64,000 nt of DNA from NCBI GenBank assembly GCA_964019425.1, contig OZ025815.1, positions 124,001 through 188,000 on the forward strand, in the 5' to 3' direction. Position numbers and translations under genes: made by a program. This document shows positions 32,280 through 43,383 of the stretch, piece by piece. The DNA is from Flectonema sp. DT1601. Lineage: Eukaryota; Euglenozoa; Diplonemea; Diplonemida; Diplonemidae. The number at the start of each line of letters is the position of its first letter. The stretch's first letter is position 1. The notes under the pieces are model-generated. The model was not told the DNA's origin, made no database searches, and worked only from the letters and a program-made list of their open reading frames with translations.

Positions 32280-34362
32280 ATTGTTTATAGGTAACTTGTT
32301 TGTCTATAAATAATAATTCAAATAAATCTAAACGAGGAATCGCCTTTTATCCGAAACAACTACTTCTGATGTTTTTCCAATGATGTATTCCTGTACAAAC
32401 AAATACTGAACAATAGCATATCGGTACAATTTTCTTTTACAAGCGAGCGAGCAGTCAGGGAACATTGATGCGACTGAGCTGATGAGGAACAAGAGAACTC
32501 CGAAGAGGTTTTCTTGATTTTGAGGACAAATAAGAAGAATTAAGGAGAAAATAAAAAAAAAAAATTAAAAAAATTTAAAAAAAATAAACAGAGAACTTCC
32601 AAATGCCCTTATCTTGCAATAAGCTAAGAGCTGTAGTGAGACAACGGGAGAAGGGAAGAAGTCACTAGGTCAAACTAGCTTAGGAGGTATGTGAAGAAGT
32701 TTTTAAAAAGAGAGTCATCGGCGCATCCCTGAGGGGAACTGAAAAGGGGGAAATTAAGAAACAAAATAAAGAAACCCACTAAACCAACTCTTATTTAGTA
32801 GGCGTCAATGCCTCAGGTGAGCTCTGTAACATTGACAGGGGTAGGGCAAAAAAAAAGTCAACATAAAAACTCAGGTACTGGCCAAAGTTATAGAAGACAG
32901 CGTAATAATGATATTACACCGTCGACCCTGTTTGTTTGTTTTTGAAGAAGGAAAGGAAAAAAAAAAAAAAAAAACACGAAAGCGGACAGTCTCTCATGCA
33001 AATAAAAAAAGGCTATTATTTTTTTCAAATCCAAAGTACTTACGCTGAAGTACCTAGCATTACCTTGCCAAATAGTTTCGAATATGAGAAAAGTTTCAAT
33101 AAAACAGTTGGGTAAAATCAAGAAGAAAAAATAATAATAAAAAGAGAACATAAGGCGAACAAAAAAATAAAAATAAAATTCAAAAAAAATTTTAAGACGA
33201 AATAGATTTTTGCTCTTGATAAAAAGATTTAACTACTTGTAGAGCTCTGAAAAAACATAATTCTTAGACGCCTTCCGAATTCCTTTTTTTTTTTTTTTTT
33301 TTTTTCCCCATTCTTTATGTAATAAATATGGTAAACAATTTCTCTCTTTTTTTTTTTTTTTTTCTCCATTTTTTTTTTTTTTTCCTTCTTTTTTCTCTAA
33401 ATTTTTTTTTGTTGTTTTCTTACTTTAAGAAAAAAGGGGAAATAAAAACAATAACAATATTATCGGCTTAGCCCCCACCCTTTATTTTTAAGATGCATTT
33501 ACAGGTCCGAGGAAAAGATTTGAACCACAGAAGGAAAAGAAAAACACTGAACAAGAGAGGTAGAGCCACCATGTGCGATACACACCAACAAAAACCATAT
33601 CATACATAAACCTGTCTATTTTTATTTTATTTTTACTTTTTTTTTTTTCCACATTGCTAAACACTCAAACATAAATAAAACAGGTGCCTGAATATAAAAT
33701 AACCGAATAAAAAAAAAGGGTAGTACAGGCAGTTTAACCGTGCCTGTGTAGCTGCATCCCGAATATTCGGGTTAACAAAGCCTTAAACAAACCTTCTCTT
33801 CAAAGAGTCACACGAGCACTGACTGCTATATTTGTCAAAACACTAAAATCCAACAACAAGATTTGACAAATAGATCACCTCAACTGAATTTTTCAATCAG
33901 AAAAACTTTACTGAAAAACGAAGATTTTTAAGTGCGCACTTGTGCAATAATTAATAATTTTTATTTTTCAACAATTTCTTCTTCTTTAAAAAAAAAAAAA
34001 AAGGAAAACAATACAACGATACGATATTATATTATGAAGCACGCTGCCAGAAACTCGAGTTTATTTGCCTCCTACAATTTTCACACAAAAAAAAAGTTGT
34101 TTTTTTTTTTTTTTTAAATCATTCTTCTCTTCAATAATAATAACAATTGGCTTCAGAGGTTCTTATTTAAAATATTAAACTGAAAAAAAAAAAAAAAAAA
34201 AAAAAAGTCCGCTACTGATCTTGTACAAGAAGATGAAAACAGAGAAAGGTTAGCTGTAGAAGGCGACACACTAAATCAGTATCAGCAATGTCAAGTGCAA
34301 GACAGTCAAAGTGGTACCTGACCGATAAGTAGTAAAGGATCTCTCCGACTTATGAATTACTC
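32280..34362. other. 2.1 kb non-coding region
   Basis: No protein-like frame. Long T runs near 33286-33305, 33344-33363 and 34100-34116 and A26 near 34181-34206. A compact possible RNA structure at 33725-33776 is listed separately. Holds the nucleotidyltransferase 3' flank and the UBL-protein leader. Confidence 0.5.
33725..33776. other. Possible structured RNA or regulatory hairpins
   Basis: ACAGGCA at 33725-33731 pairs with TGCCTGT at 33741-33747 around a 9-base loop. A perfect palindrome CCCGAATATTCGGG follows at 33758-33771. The first loop (TTAACC, 33734-33739) can also pair with GGTTAA at 33770-33775, a possible pseudoknot or switch. No known RNA family recognised. Confidence 0.35.
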
Positions 34363-36334
34363 TCAGTCAACTATTGTACAGTTCTCTGAGGGGGAAATTC
34401 CAAGGAGTGACTCGATGTCACCAGCGCAGACATCTTTTGATGCGTTTTTGAAAGCTAACCTAATCTTTAGTGCTCTGTGTTGAGGAATCTTTCTTCCCAA
34501 ATTAAGCATCCCATGACCTGAATCAGCACTCTCATAGGGATCCTCAATACATACACTGTACCTAACACACTTAGCACGTTCAACAATAATTTCGTTATCA
34601 CTAGTCCATCCAACTGACTCTTTGGTAACTGGACCGTTAACACGAGGATCACTTCGGAGAGATACGACATGGTCTTCCCAATTAAATTTAGAAGAATAAA
34701 AATCAAAGAATCCCATAAATATTGTAACAGCAGTACTTAAATCTTCGTTACCATCTGGCGGGGTTGGTAGTGGAGGAACTTGTTCACATTCATCAAAGTT
34801 TATATCTGATGGAGGCTGGAACTCAATCAGACCTCTAGCTAGTAGGTAATAGATATATAAAAGCATCACTGCATACGAAGATAGTAAGCCGTTACGTGGG
34901 TCGTTTACACGCCATGCGCGGGACCACATTTTTACTGCGACAGCGGCAGTTCTAACTTCCCGAAGTTGAGAGTACTTTCGAATTAGTGCAGAGTTACGAA
35001 CACCAAAAGTCTTCGCACTCAGATCCCACGTACATCTAAACACATTTGGAACTTGCAAGAATTCCGAAGGATACTTTAATCTAATTGATATCGCGTCTAC
35101 TTGTGACCTGCAGATCATCTGAACTTGCTTTTCTTCAGGTTTTTCAATCGCTTCTACTACTGCTTTGTGATTCTTAAACCTACTGGCAAAGGCTGTAACT
35201 TCAGCAGCGTCACTACACTTAAATGTCAGAGTGGTTGCTTCTATGACGTCGAGTCTTACCATATTCTGTGATGGCGGAGCTGAGTATCCAAGAATAGGTA
35301 CTCTTGTCTTTGTGATCTTATGAAGGCCGTAGTCGCTGATGTTGTCGGAGTACCAAGGGAGGTTTAAGTTTGATAAGAACGTCCAGAGAGAGTGGATGAT
35401 TACTCTCTCGTCAACTAATTGATTAGATGTTAGCCATATTGCTACATCTAAGTCTGACTTTGTCTCTCCAGTTCCGGTACTAGTTGATCCGAATAAATAA
35501 ATCTTAGCATCTGGGAAAACAGCTTTCACTAATGTCTCCAGTTGCTTAAGCGCATCTGCTTTTATTGTGTAGGTCTCTTGATCGTCCATGTTTGCTGTGA
35601 CATATTTCCTCATCGATTCACACCATTCTTCGACATATTTCTGATATTCGCTTGATTTCTTATTGCTTTCTGCTAACTTTACTTTTATTCTTTCCATCTC
35701 ATTCAATTCTGCGATATGAGATGTTGCCATGTGAGCATGTCTTTCTTCCATCGTGTTAGATTGATACCCACAGAAATCACAACTTGGTTTCTTCGCCCAC
35801 TTATTCTCTTCAGGTTTTGGTACCCGACCCATATTGACAAGTGGTTCAGTGAGTCTGCTTGTTACATAGCAAGAAGGGCAATTCAGTCTAACGGGGTAGG
35901 TGGTCTGTTGTTATTATTTTATGATAAGAAACTGATTTGTTAAGAAAATCACTGTTTTGGAAAAGAAAAAGACATACCAAAGAACCTGCCTCCAGCGTGA
36001 GCGTCGTATTACATGCAAGGCAAGTTCTTATGGGACGTTGTTGCTGTTGTTGTTGCTGTTGTTGTTGCTGTTGTTGTTGTTGCTGTTGTTGTTGATTATG
36101 AGTGCGAGGGGTTCCTTGGCTGTTATTATGCTGGGGTGCGCTTTGTGTTGGCTGTGGATAGCCAACTATGGAATAAGGATCCCGATCACCATTCTCTCTA
36201 CAGCATAATCTATATAATAATATATCATCGTCAACTGACTCCCCATTTACAGTTTCTATGAGAGCTTTGCTCTCCAATTCCGGATATCTTTGTTTTAATT
36301 TCTTAAGGAAGTCCACTCTATCGTGGTCGTCCAT
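34363..36334 (-). CDS. CUE-like / polyQ / zinc / TUTase-type nucleotidyltransferase, 2 exons
   Basis: Exons 36334-35978 and 35904-34363 join in frame through a 73-bp intron (GTATGT ... AACAACAG), 632 residues. Exon 1 has a CUE/UBA-like helical bundle (about 5-46: FLKKLKQRYPELESKALI), then a run of about 20 Gln. The junction completes a zinc ribbon: CLAC before it and CPSC after. A C2H2 finger follows (CDFCGYQ ... HAHMATSH, about 161-183). The catalytic core has FGS near 258, the Asp pair DLD at 270-272 and a third Asp in VRLDVIEA near 338, then the PAP-associated region (NGLLSSYAVMLLYIYYLLARG). TUTases add uridines, or A in GLD2 types, to RNA 3' ends. Base choice cannot be told. Confidence 0.88.
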
Positions 36335-37339
36335 GTTCCCTTAACAAGTTCCCACCCCCCAAATACGATATTTTTATTATTATTCTCTGAGGGATGTTAT
36401 TACTGTATGGGAAATATAAAATTAAAATCACACCAAGATGAAGCAGATAAAGATAGGTAAATCTAACAAAGTACTCACAGACTTTCATACAAACAACGAG
36501 TCCCTGAAACGAAAGAAAAGGGGGAAAAAAAATAAGATTTACCTTTAACAACAATGACAACGGTTTGCCTACATTATAGTACATACAAAAAAAAAAAAAA
36601 AAAAAAAAAAGAATAAAAAAAATTAAAAAAAAAGGTAACACCCCTTTTTCAAGGAGGATATTGACCTACTACGTGGTATCTGGTTACTTAAGAAACAACC
36701 AAAAAAAGAAAAAAAGAAAGCTTAGCAGCAATATGTCTTGGCTTGACTTCATTAATATTGTTTTCGGAATTAAGATTGAAAGAAATATCATTATTGTTGT
36801 TGTTGTGTTTGATGTGAATTGAAAAAAAAAAAAAAAAAAAAAAATACTCCTTGTTATTACGAGAGGTTAAGAATAGGTTGAAATGTGGACCAATAAATAG
36901 CACACAGCCCTCCTCCATTAAGAAAGTCTCAATTCAGCCTTTACGTGGATACCAAATATCATATGCTGTCAGAACTAAGCAGTACTTTGTACAAAAAAAA
37001 AAAAAAAAAAAAGCGAATTTGTGGAAAATAAATATAAAAAGAAGCACCAACTACATTTGGGTCTCAGAAGAGACAATTCAGGGAACGAAGGGTCTGAAAA
37101 GGTGTTATACCTTAACGAGAATAAGAGAGGGGAGCAAGCAGCACCTTCCATCGGAAGGCCGAATATGATAATTAATCGAATCACAAACACCATTCTGGAT
37201 TGCAACAACTACGCAATGGAAGCCATTGAATACGATATTAGTTCTGCTCGTCATGAAGACGTATCGGATCAGAGTATTGTAGCTTGCAAACACTATCCGT
37301 GAAACCTGCATGGGACACAGTAAAGCTCTTGGTCATATT
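36335..37339. other. 1 kb non-coding gap
   Basis: A runs at 36588-36610, 36822-36843 and 36992-37011. Plus-strand and minus-strand frames around 36.85-37.3 kb overlap each other and look like noise. Nothing supported. Confidence 0.5.
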
Positions 37340-37807
37340 TTATATCATTCCTTGTTTCAACATGGCCTCACTGTACCTAGCTTCATCTGATGATGTTTTA
37401 TAGAATTTCTCATCCGGAGGAACACCCGAGTCAGCTCCAGGTAACTTAGCACTCCAACCATATACCTGACTTGATATAATCGGAGCGTGCCATTTATTTT
37501 GAGGTTCATGTGCACAACGAGCATGCGACGCAAGTGAACTCCTCAAAAGCTCAGCGCTGGTAAATTCATTTGTTGTTTTTCTAGTTCGTGCTTGTGAAGT
37601 TTTTTTTAACTGTCTCAGAGGAGTGTTGTCTGGATACAAGTCGGCTAAGTTCACTTCTTGTTTGGTCCAACCGACTGTCCGAATCTCAGCTGGAAGGGTC
37701 TCTTCAGGACAAAATTTTTTTACTTCCTCGTTAAATGTGTTCGGTTCCTTGTCATGATACTGAAATACACTTTGCGGTCCAGTGTATGTCAGACCTACGA
37801 AGGCCAT
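37340..37807 (-). CDS. Small protein, possibly axonemal (CFAP144/FAM183-like)
   Basis: 155 residues, single exon, ATG at 37807 about 15 bases after TTTTCTTTGTAAG. No membrane or enzyme motif. The middle (TNEFTSAELLRSSLASHAR) followed by KWHAPIISSQVYGW resembles the K-x-P-x-x-SQ-x-x-GW pattern seen in small microtubule inner proteins of cilia such as CFAP144/FAM183. The N-terminus has another basic-aromatic motif. The match is to a short motif recalled from memory, so the family call is weak. A flagellar gene would fit the calponin-homology proteins elsewhere in the window. Confidence 0.6.
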   Translation of the reverse strand: MAFVGLTYTGPQSVFQYHDKEPNTFNEEVKKFCPEETLPAEIRTVGWTKQEVNLADLYPDNTPLRQLKKTSQARTRKTTNEFTSAELLRSSLASHARCAHEPQNKWHAPIISSQVYGWSAKLPGADSGVPPDEKFYKTSSDEARYSEAMLKQGMI

Positions 37808-39129
37808 TTTTTTGGAATAAGACTTACAAAGAAAATAATGTTACGAACAGATTCTGTTTGTTCGGATGTTTTACTACCAAAGCTACAACCCTCACATAAG
37901 ATCACAAGAAAGGAGAGATAGATCCTTTTCTTCATATGATTGGTTTGCTTTTTTAAGGGAAAAAAGAACATCAAAAAAAAAAGAAGCTATACTGCATCAT
38001 AATTTCCCTTTTTCAAAAAAAAAAAAGAAAGAAAAGAAACAAAAAAAAAATATATTGATAATAAGAACAGAATTTTTTTTTTTTTTTTTCTTCTTTCTTC
38101 TCTTTTTCTTAAAATCGCCAACAGCTAACGAATGATACTATAAAAGGGGAGCACACAAGAGGGATGTGCGCATGGAACCGCAGCTCGCTTATGAACAATC
38201 AAATCGACTGTTGTACAGCCCACAAAGTATGAATAATACAAACCCACAATATTAGAGTCCAAAAAAACAAATATACAACTTTTTAGCTGTAACACAATGA
38301 ATCACTCTCTTCTTCTTTTTTTTTGGTTCCTCCCTTGGTTGTGTGTTTTTTTTTTTTTTTTTTTTTGCTAAGAATCTCAACATAGTTGTCTTTTCGGAAT
38401 GGAAAAGACTGCAATATAAAAAAATAAAAATAAAAAATAGAACCTACTGTTTACAGGGGAGAGCAGTGGGGGAAAAAAAAAGATCGACCCTGAGAGACGA
38501 GTTTGTTTGCTTTTTTTCCTCCCCCTTCCCTGGGTCCCAAGCCAACGTTAGGTACACAAATAATACCTGCGAATAATTTTAATAAGAAAAAAAATTTAAA
38601 AAAAAAAATTGCGAAATAGAGAGATCACCAATAATGTTCCCACCCGCAATAAGATATAGAAAAGGACACGAGAAAGAAGTATAATTTTGTTCAGAGCATC
38701 GGGTATTATGAAACATGAGGCGGCGTCGGGCACGTCGCAGCCTACTCTATTCTAAAAGCAATGGCAGCGACAGGCTGTACGAAAATTACCTCCCTTCCCA
38801 AGTTAGATCTCAAGCATGCTTTTTTTTTTGCAATTGCGCAACACAAGTAATTTTCTCAGAAACCTAAAGTCTCACAAAAAAGTTATATGGTTGCTGCAGG
38901 TCTCTTTGGCAAAGCGGTTCATGCGCTACAAGACGCTAAGTGCACGTGGTAGTGCAAAAAAAAAAAAAGAAAAAAAGAGAGAAAATTTGTATAAAAAGAA
39001 AAATAAATAAGAGGACACGCGGGATAATGATTTACGGAACCCTCAAGTCAATCGGTATTTTTTTTTTTTTTTTTTTTTTTCTTTTGGTTTTCTTTTTTTT
39101 TATTTCTTGTTTGTGTTTGTTTTTTTAGT
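37808..39129. other. 1.3 kb non-coding gap with GC-rich hairpin
   Basis: Long T runs at 38072-38089, 38347-38366 and 39058-39080. A GC-rich imperfect hairpin (AGGCGGCGTCG ... CGTCGCAGCCT) lies at about 38717-38742. No protein-like frame. Contains the PRPP synthetase 3' UTR and the leader of the 155-residue gene. Confidence 0.5.
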
Positions 39130-40424
39130 TTACTTTAAGTCGTCATCGGTGCTCTTGCCTCTCTGAGCAGGCATGAACGATTGACTATAGATATGATCCA
39201 TAGATTCTTCATTGTGAATTCGTTTCATAGCTTCAGCGATAAGTGGTGTTACAGACAGAACAACTAACTTACTACATCTTGATAAATTATGAGACTGAGG
39301 AATAGTATCAGTGACAACAACTTCTGTTAGCGCATCACATTTTTCGATTCTCTCACATGCCGGGTCGGTAAGAACACCATGAGTGATCATAGCATACACT
39401 TGTGATGCACCATAACTTTTTAGAACTTCCGCAGCTTTGCAAAGAGTTCCACTTGTATCAGTCATGTCGTCTACAATGATTGCTGTCATTCCCTTAACTT
39501 CTCCTGCGATATGCATCGAATCAATCTTTCCTGCTTGAATTCTTCTCTTTAATATAGTAACCACTCTGTCAGCATTAATCTTATCCGCTAATTTTCTGGC
39601 ACGGTCGACTGCTCCGGCATCTGGAGCGACAACTGCCAGTGTCTGAGTTTTTTTTTTTTTTTTTTTTTTTTGAAGAATAATTAAGCAATGATGACATCAG
39701 AATATCAACAACTCAAGTACATACCTCCGGCTTAAGTTTCTTGTTTTCGATCAGGTAGTGAGCGAATTCCGATGCAGGAGATAAATTATTTACAGGAGTA
39801 TTCTTAAAGAATCCCTGAATCTGACCACAGTGGAGATCAACAGTAACGATTCTATCAACTCCAACGTTAACTAACAATTGCGCTACTGCAGATGCGCTGA
39901 TTGGTACTCGAGCTTCACTCTGTTTAGTATGTTATGATATTCTGATAATTAAATAACAGTTATTTCTAATACTCTGCAAACAATAAGAAACACACCTTAC
40001 GATCTTGTCTTGCGTAGGCAAAGTGAGGAATGACAGCAGTGATACGTTTTGCGGATGATAATTTGACCTGTTGTTGAATTTGTTTTGATTGAGACTACAC
40101 TACATCATCAGATAAAAAGAGATAATAATATCATACGGTGTGAATAAGTAAGAGTAATTCCATAACAGATTCGTTAACGTTGAGTTCTTTGGATGGGTTT
40201 GCACAAGTAGATTGACAAACGAAAACATCATCTCCTCTAACTGGATCATCAATAGCGATATTGATTTCTCCGTTAGCGAACTTCGTCACATTTGCGCTCA
40301 TCGGCGACATGTTCAAGTTCCGTGCTACTCCCTCAGCAAATTCAGGGTTTGAGTTTCCACTTACGATACCGAGTCCTGAGGAACGAACAGTCCCCCAACC
40401 AACCTCATTTTTTTTATCAGACAT
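39130..40424 (-). CDS. PRPS: Ribose-phosphate pyrophosphokinase (PRPP synthetase), 4 exons
   Basis: Exons 40424-40137, 40067-39996, 39919-39725 and 39642-39130; 355 residues. Introns of 69, 76 and 82 bp are all in frame. It makes PRPP from ribose 5-phosphate and ATP for purine, pyrimidine, NAD and His synthesis. Family sequence is continuous: [54 protein letters not shown], and the PRPP-binding loop [10 protein letters not shown]. The N-terminus adds about 20 residues over bacterial enzymes. Intron 3 has an A25 run two bases before its CTCAG acceptor, an odd setting for a 3' splice site. ATG is 12 bases after TATAATTAG. Class I type; all binding residues seen. Confidence 0.97.
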
Positions 40425-41316
40425 TACCTTTGGGTACTAATTATAAACAGATAAGATAAGACACACTCACAGTATAGTTGTCTGAAGGTTAATAGCGGAA
40501 TGGTAAAAAAAATTTGGCTGTAAAAAATAAAGAATTTTTTATCAAAAATATCTCACCACAGAATACTACCAGCGACACTGACTGACAGTATAGCGTCCCG
40601 AGAAGGGTTCGCATTTAAAAGTGTTTTCGAAATTTCGGATTTTTCTGCCTCTTGATTGGTTCACTTATTTTTTTTAATTTTTTATTTCTAAAACTTAAGA
40701 CGTTCTCTAAGGTTTCCGGATAGGTGTTAAAAGGTGTCAAAAACACAACTGCCTTTTTTTTCGAGCACTTTTTTTTTAAATTATTTTTTAACTTCTTATT
40801 TACGAGAATGAAACCAACAACAAGAGCCAAAAAGCTCTGAGCGGTCGCGGCTGAGATCTCAGGGTGTTTAAAAAAAAAACGCAGAATCTGATGACTAGCG
40901 TTTTACAAGAAAACTGCAACGCCTGTTGCATTAAAGTGTTCCTCTGATTAAAAGTGAAAAGATGCAGGCAATTCGTATAACGAATTGAGGGATCTTTTGT
41001 AAAACAAATATCCCTCTTGGAAGAAAACAACGTAAAAAGATTATCAATACAGAGAGAGAGTTTGTCGTTCGAAGAAACAGAAACTCTGATGCCTCGACTA
41101 ACAGCAGTAGAAGCTGTAGTAACTCTTTATATAAAATTATCTAAAGTAGACTCAACGGTAAACTTAACGAGTTGACTATCTCCCATTTCTATCGCTGTTG
41201 CTTCTCCGTTTGACGTTCCTTTCAGTTGGTGACGGTGGACCTCCTGTTTTAGTTGGTTGACGTCAGAGTGTGTCGGTTAGCCAGGGTTCATGAAATCACA
41301 AAGTATAGGACAACAA
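40425..41316. other. Non-coding gap
   Basis: About 890 bases between the nucleoporin stop and the PRPP synthetase start. Short A/T runs only. Frames near 40.6-41.0 kb are low-complexity and overlap. Nothing supported. Confidence 0.5.
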
Positions 41317-43141
41317 CTATTTTGCCATACCGAACCCTCCTCCTGCTGGCGCACCGCCAAAACCGCCTGCTGCAGGGGTGGCACCAAAGCCACCTGCCGC
41401 TGAAGATGAGGCACCAAACCCACCTCCAAACCCTCCTGCCGCTGCTGAAGATGCTCCGAAGCCACCTCCTCCAAACCCTCCTGCTGCCGCCGAAGATGCT
41501 CCGAAGCCACCTCCTCCAAACCCTCCCGCTGCCGCTGAAGAGGCTCCGAAGCCACCTCCCCCAAATCCACCAGCTGCTGCGGATGACGCCCCAAAGCCAC
41601 CTCCGGAGGATGCTCCAAACCCGCCTGAAGATGCACCGAAACCTCCTCCGAAACCTCCGGCAGCAGATGAAGAAGCTCCAAAACCTCCTCCAAAGCCCCC
41701 GGCAGCTGCAGAAGAAGCACCGAACCCACCCCCAAAACCCCCGGCAGGTGACGCACCAAATCCAGCAGATGAAGTGGCTCCGAAACCTCCGAAACCCCCT
41801 CCTGATGACGAGGCTCCAAAACCGCCTCCTGCCCCAAAGCCACCCGATGATGAGGCTCCGAATCCTCCTCCTAAACCTCCTCCAAAACCCCCAGCAGGTT
41901 GACCTGGAGGTTGCTGTCCTACAGCAGTATTCATCTCTGCTGCCTTGCATCGAGTGTTGTCGTAACGGTATTTGAGTTCTCCAGCTTGCTGTTCACGGCG
42001 AGTCTGTTTTATTTGTTTTGTAACGCAGGCTGTCACAACACCTTTAGTGCCTATTATTACATTTCAGTAAAGGATAACATACCTGTAAGCTTTCGAAAAA
42101 GGAAGGAGGAAGACCTCTAGTAGAGCGATAGTGTTCACGTAGAGGATCTATGCGAGTATTAACTTCTTGCATGCGACCGTTTAGCCAAGTGTATAATTTG
42201 TAATGTCTTTCAACAAGTTCAGAGAATTGTTGTGATGAAATGCTACCTCCTGACTGAGAGGAGTTCATTTCACGTTGTAAGCTGCGGAGTTGAGTTCCAG
42301 CGTATTCTACTCTCGTGACCATGTCGTCAGCACATTTTATTACAAAGTCGTGTTCTTGTTGAACTTCACGTGTTGATGTTGAGCTTGGATCAGATCGACA
42401 TCTCACATCACAGCTGTCAACAAGATCTCGTAATTCTCTTATAGTTGCTTTAATACCACCCTCGTCATTCTGACCCTTCATCTCAACCCGCAGTTGCTCT
42501 GAGTGCCTTAAGAACTGCATTGCTGATTCAGGTCCTTCCCTTAGAGATTTAACCTCAGCAGACATATGTCTTAATCTTTCTAGTACTGCTTGTTCACCTG
42601 GTGATGATCTTCCTGAAACCTTTGATAGAATGTCTTGAGCAGCAGAATCGTAAGCTACTCGCCTGCTGTATAAATCTTTTAATAATTTGATATCAAGTGA
42701 ATGAGGATTACTAGCACTGTATTGTTGTAATTCTTGAAGTGTCCAGTCCCAACTTGGATTACCTGCTGTTGGGGGTGCACCAGTTGCTGGTGCAGTAGCT
42801 GTCGAACCGAAACCTGTGGAACCAAACCCACCAAGTCCCGTTGCTGCAGAGCTGCCGGCGCCAAACCCACCAATTCCTGTGGCCCCGAATCCACCGGCGG
42901 GCGAGCTGCTGGCTCCAAATCCACCAATTCCTGTGGCTGCCGAACTACCTGCACCAAACCCACCAAATCCTCCTGCTGAGCTACTGCTGGCTCCAAATCC
43001 CCCAAAACCACCAGCAGCAGCTGAACTACTCGCTCCGCCAAATCCCCCAAAACCACCAGCGGCAGCTGAGCTACTCGCTCCGAATCCTCCAAAACCACCG
43101 CCAGCTGGTGCGGTAGTCGCTCCGAATCCCCCGAACGACAT
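41317..43141 (-). CDS. FG nucleoporin, Nup54/Nup62 type, FG repeats at both ends, 2 exons
   Basis: Exons 43141-42083 and 42003-41317 (intron 79 bp), 581 residues. The ATG gives MSFGGFGATT and follows TTTTCTTTAG by 11 bases. Residues 1-130 are GGFGAS-type FG repeats. About 135-370 is a helical, coiled-coil region (WDWTLQELQQYSASNP, LREHYRSTRGLPPSFFESLQ) typical of Nup54 and relatives of the central channel Nup62 complex. From about 385 a second FG block (GGFGGGFGASS repeats) runs to the end (GGFGMAK). The acceptor AAATAAAACAG is the one that keeps frame. FG blocks bind importins and form the pore barrier. Nup54 normally has FG repeats only at the N-terminus, so the C-terminal block is unusual. 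Confidence 0.88.
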
Positions 43142-43383
43142 ATTGATACTGACTAAAGAAAATAGAAACATTGATTGAAAAAAGAATATACCTAGAGACT
43201 CTCTTAAGCCCATTGAAAAGGGTTACTGGTTAAGAATTAATATATCCCTCACAAAAGACGCTCTCTCTAAAGTTGAGGTGCTTCCGACAACTTTTCCAGG
43301 ACGTCATTTTGGAAGAACTTCAACAACAAACACATTCTGTAGACTAACAAGCCTCCTATTATCTTGAGTGAAGACTACTCACC

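Noticed and set aside
36851-37311. Overlapping frames on both strands in the 36.3-37.3 kb gap
   Set aside because: They overlap each other, contain homopolymer translations, and none has a protein-like composition or a family match.
38900-38960. tRNA-like A box (TTTGGCAAAGCGG) suggesting tRNA-Leu or a SINE
   Set aside because: No anticodon stem in the right place and no B box before the A run that follows.
41253-41975. Several long overlapping frames on both strands (Pro-rich, Arg/Leu-rich and Gly-rich)
   Set aside because: They are shadows of the GGFG codon repeat in the nucleoporin's second FG block. Only the minus-strand FG frame joins in frame to exon 1.
42679-43178. Pro/Ala-rich and Cys-rich plus-strand frames over the first FG block
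   Set aside because: Same cause: low-complexity repeat read in other frames.
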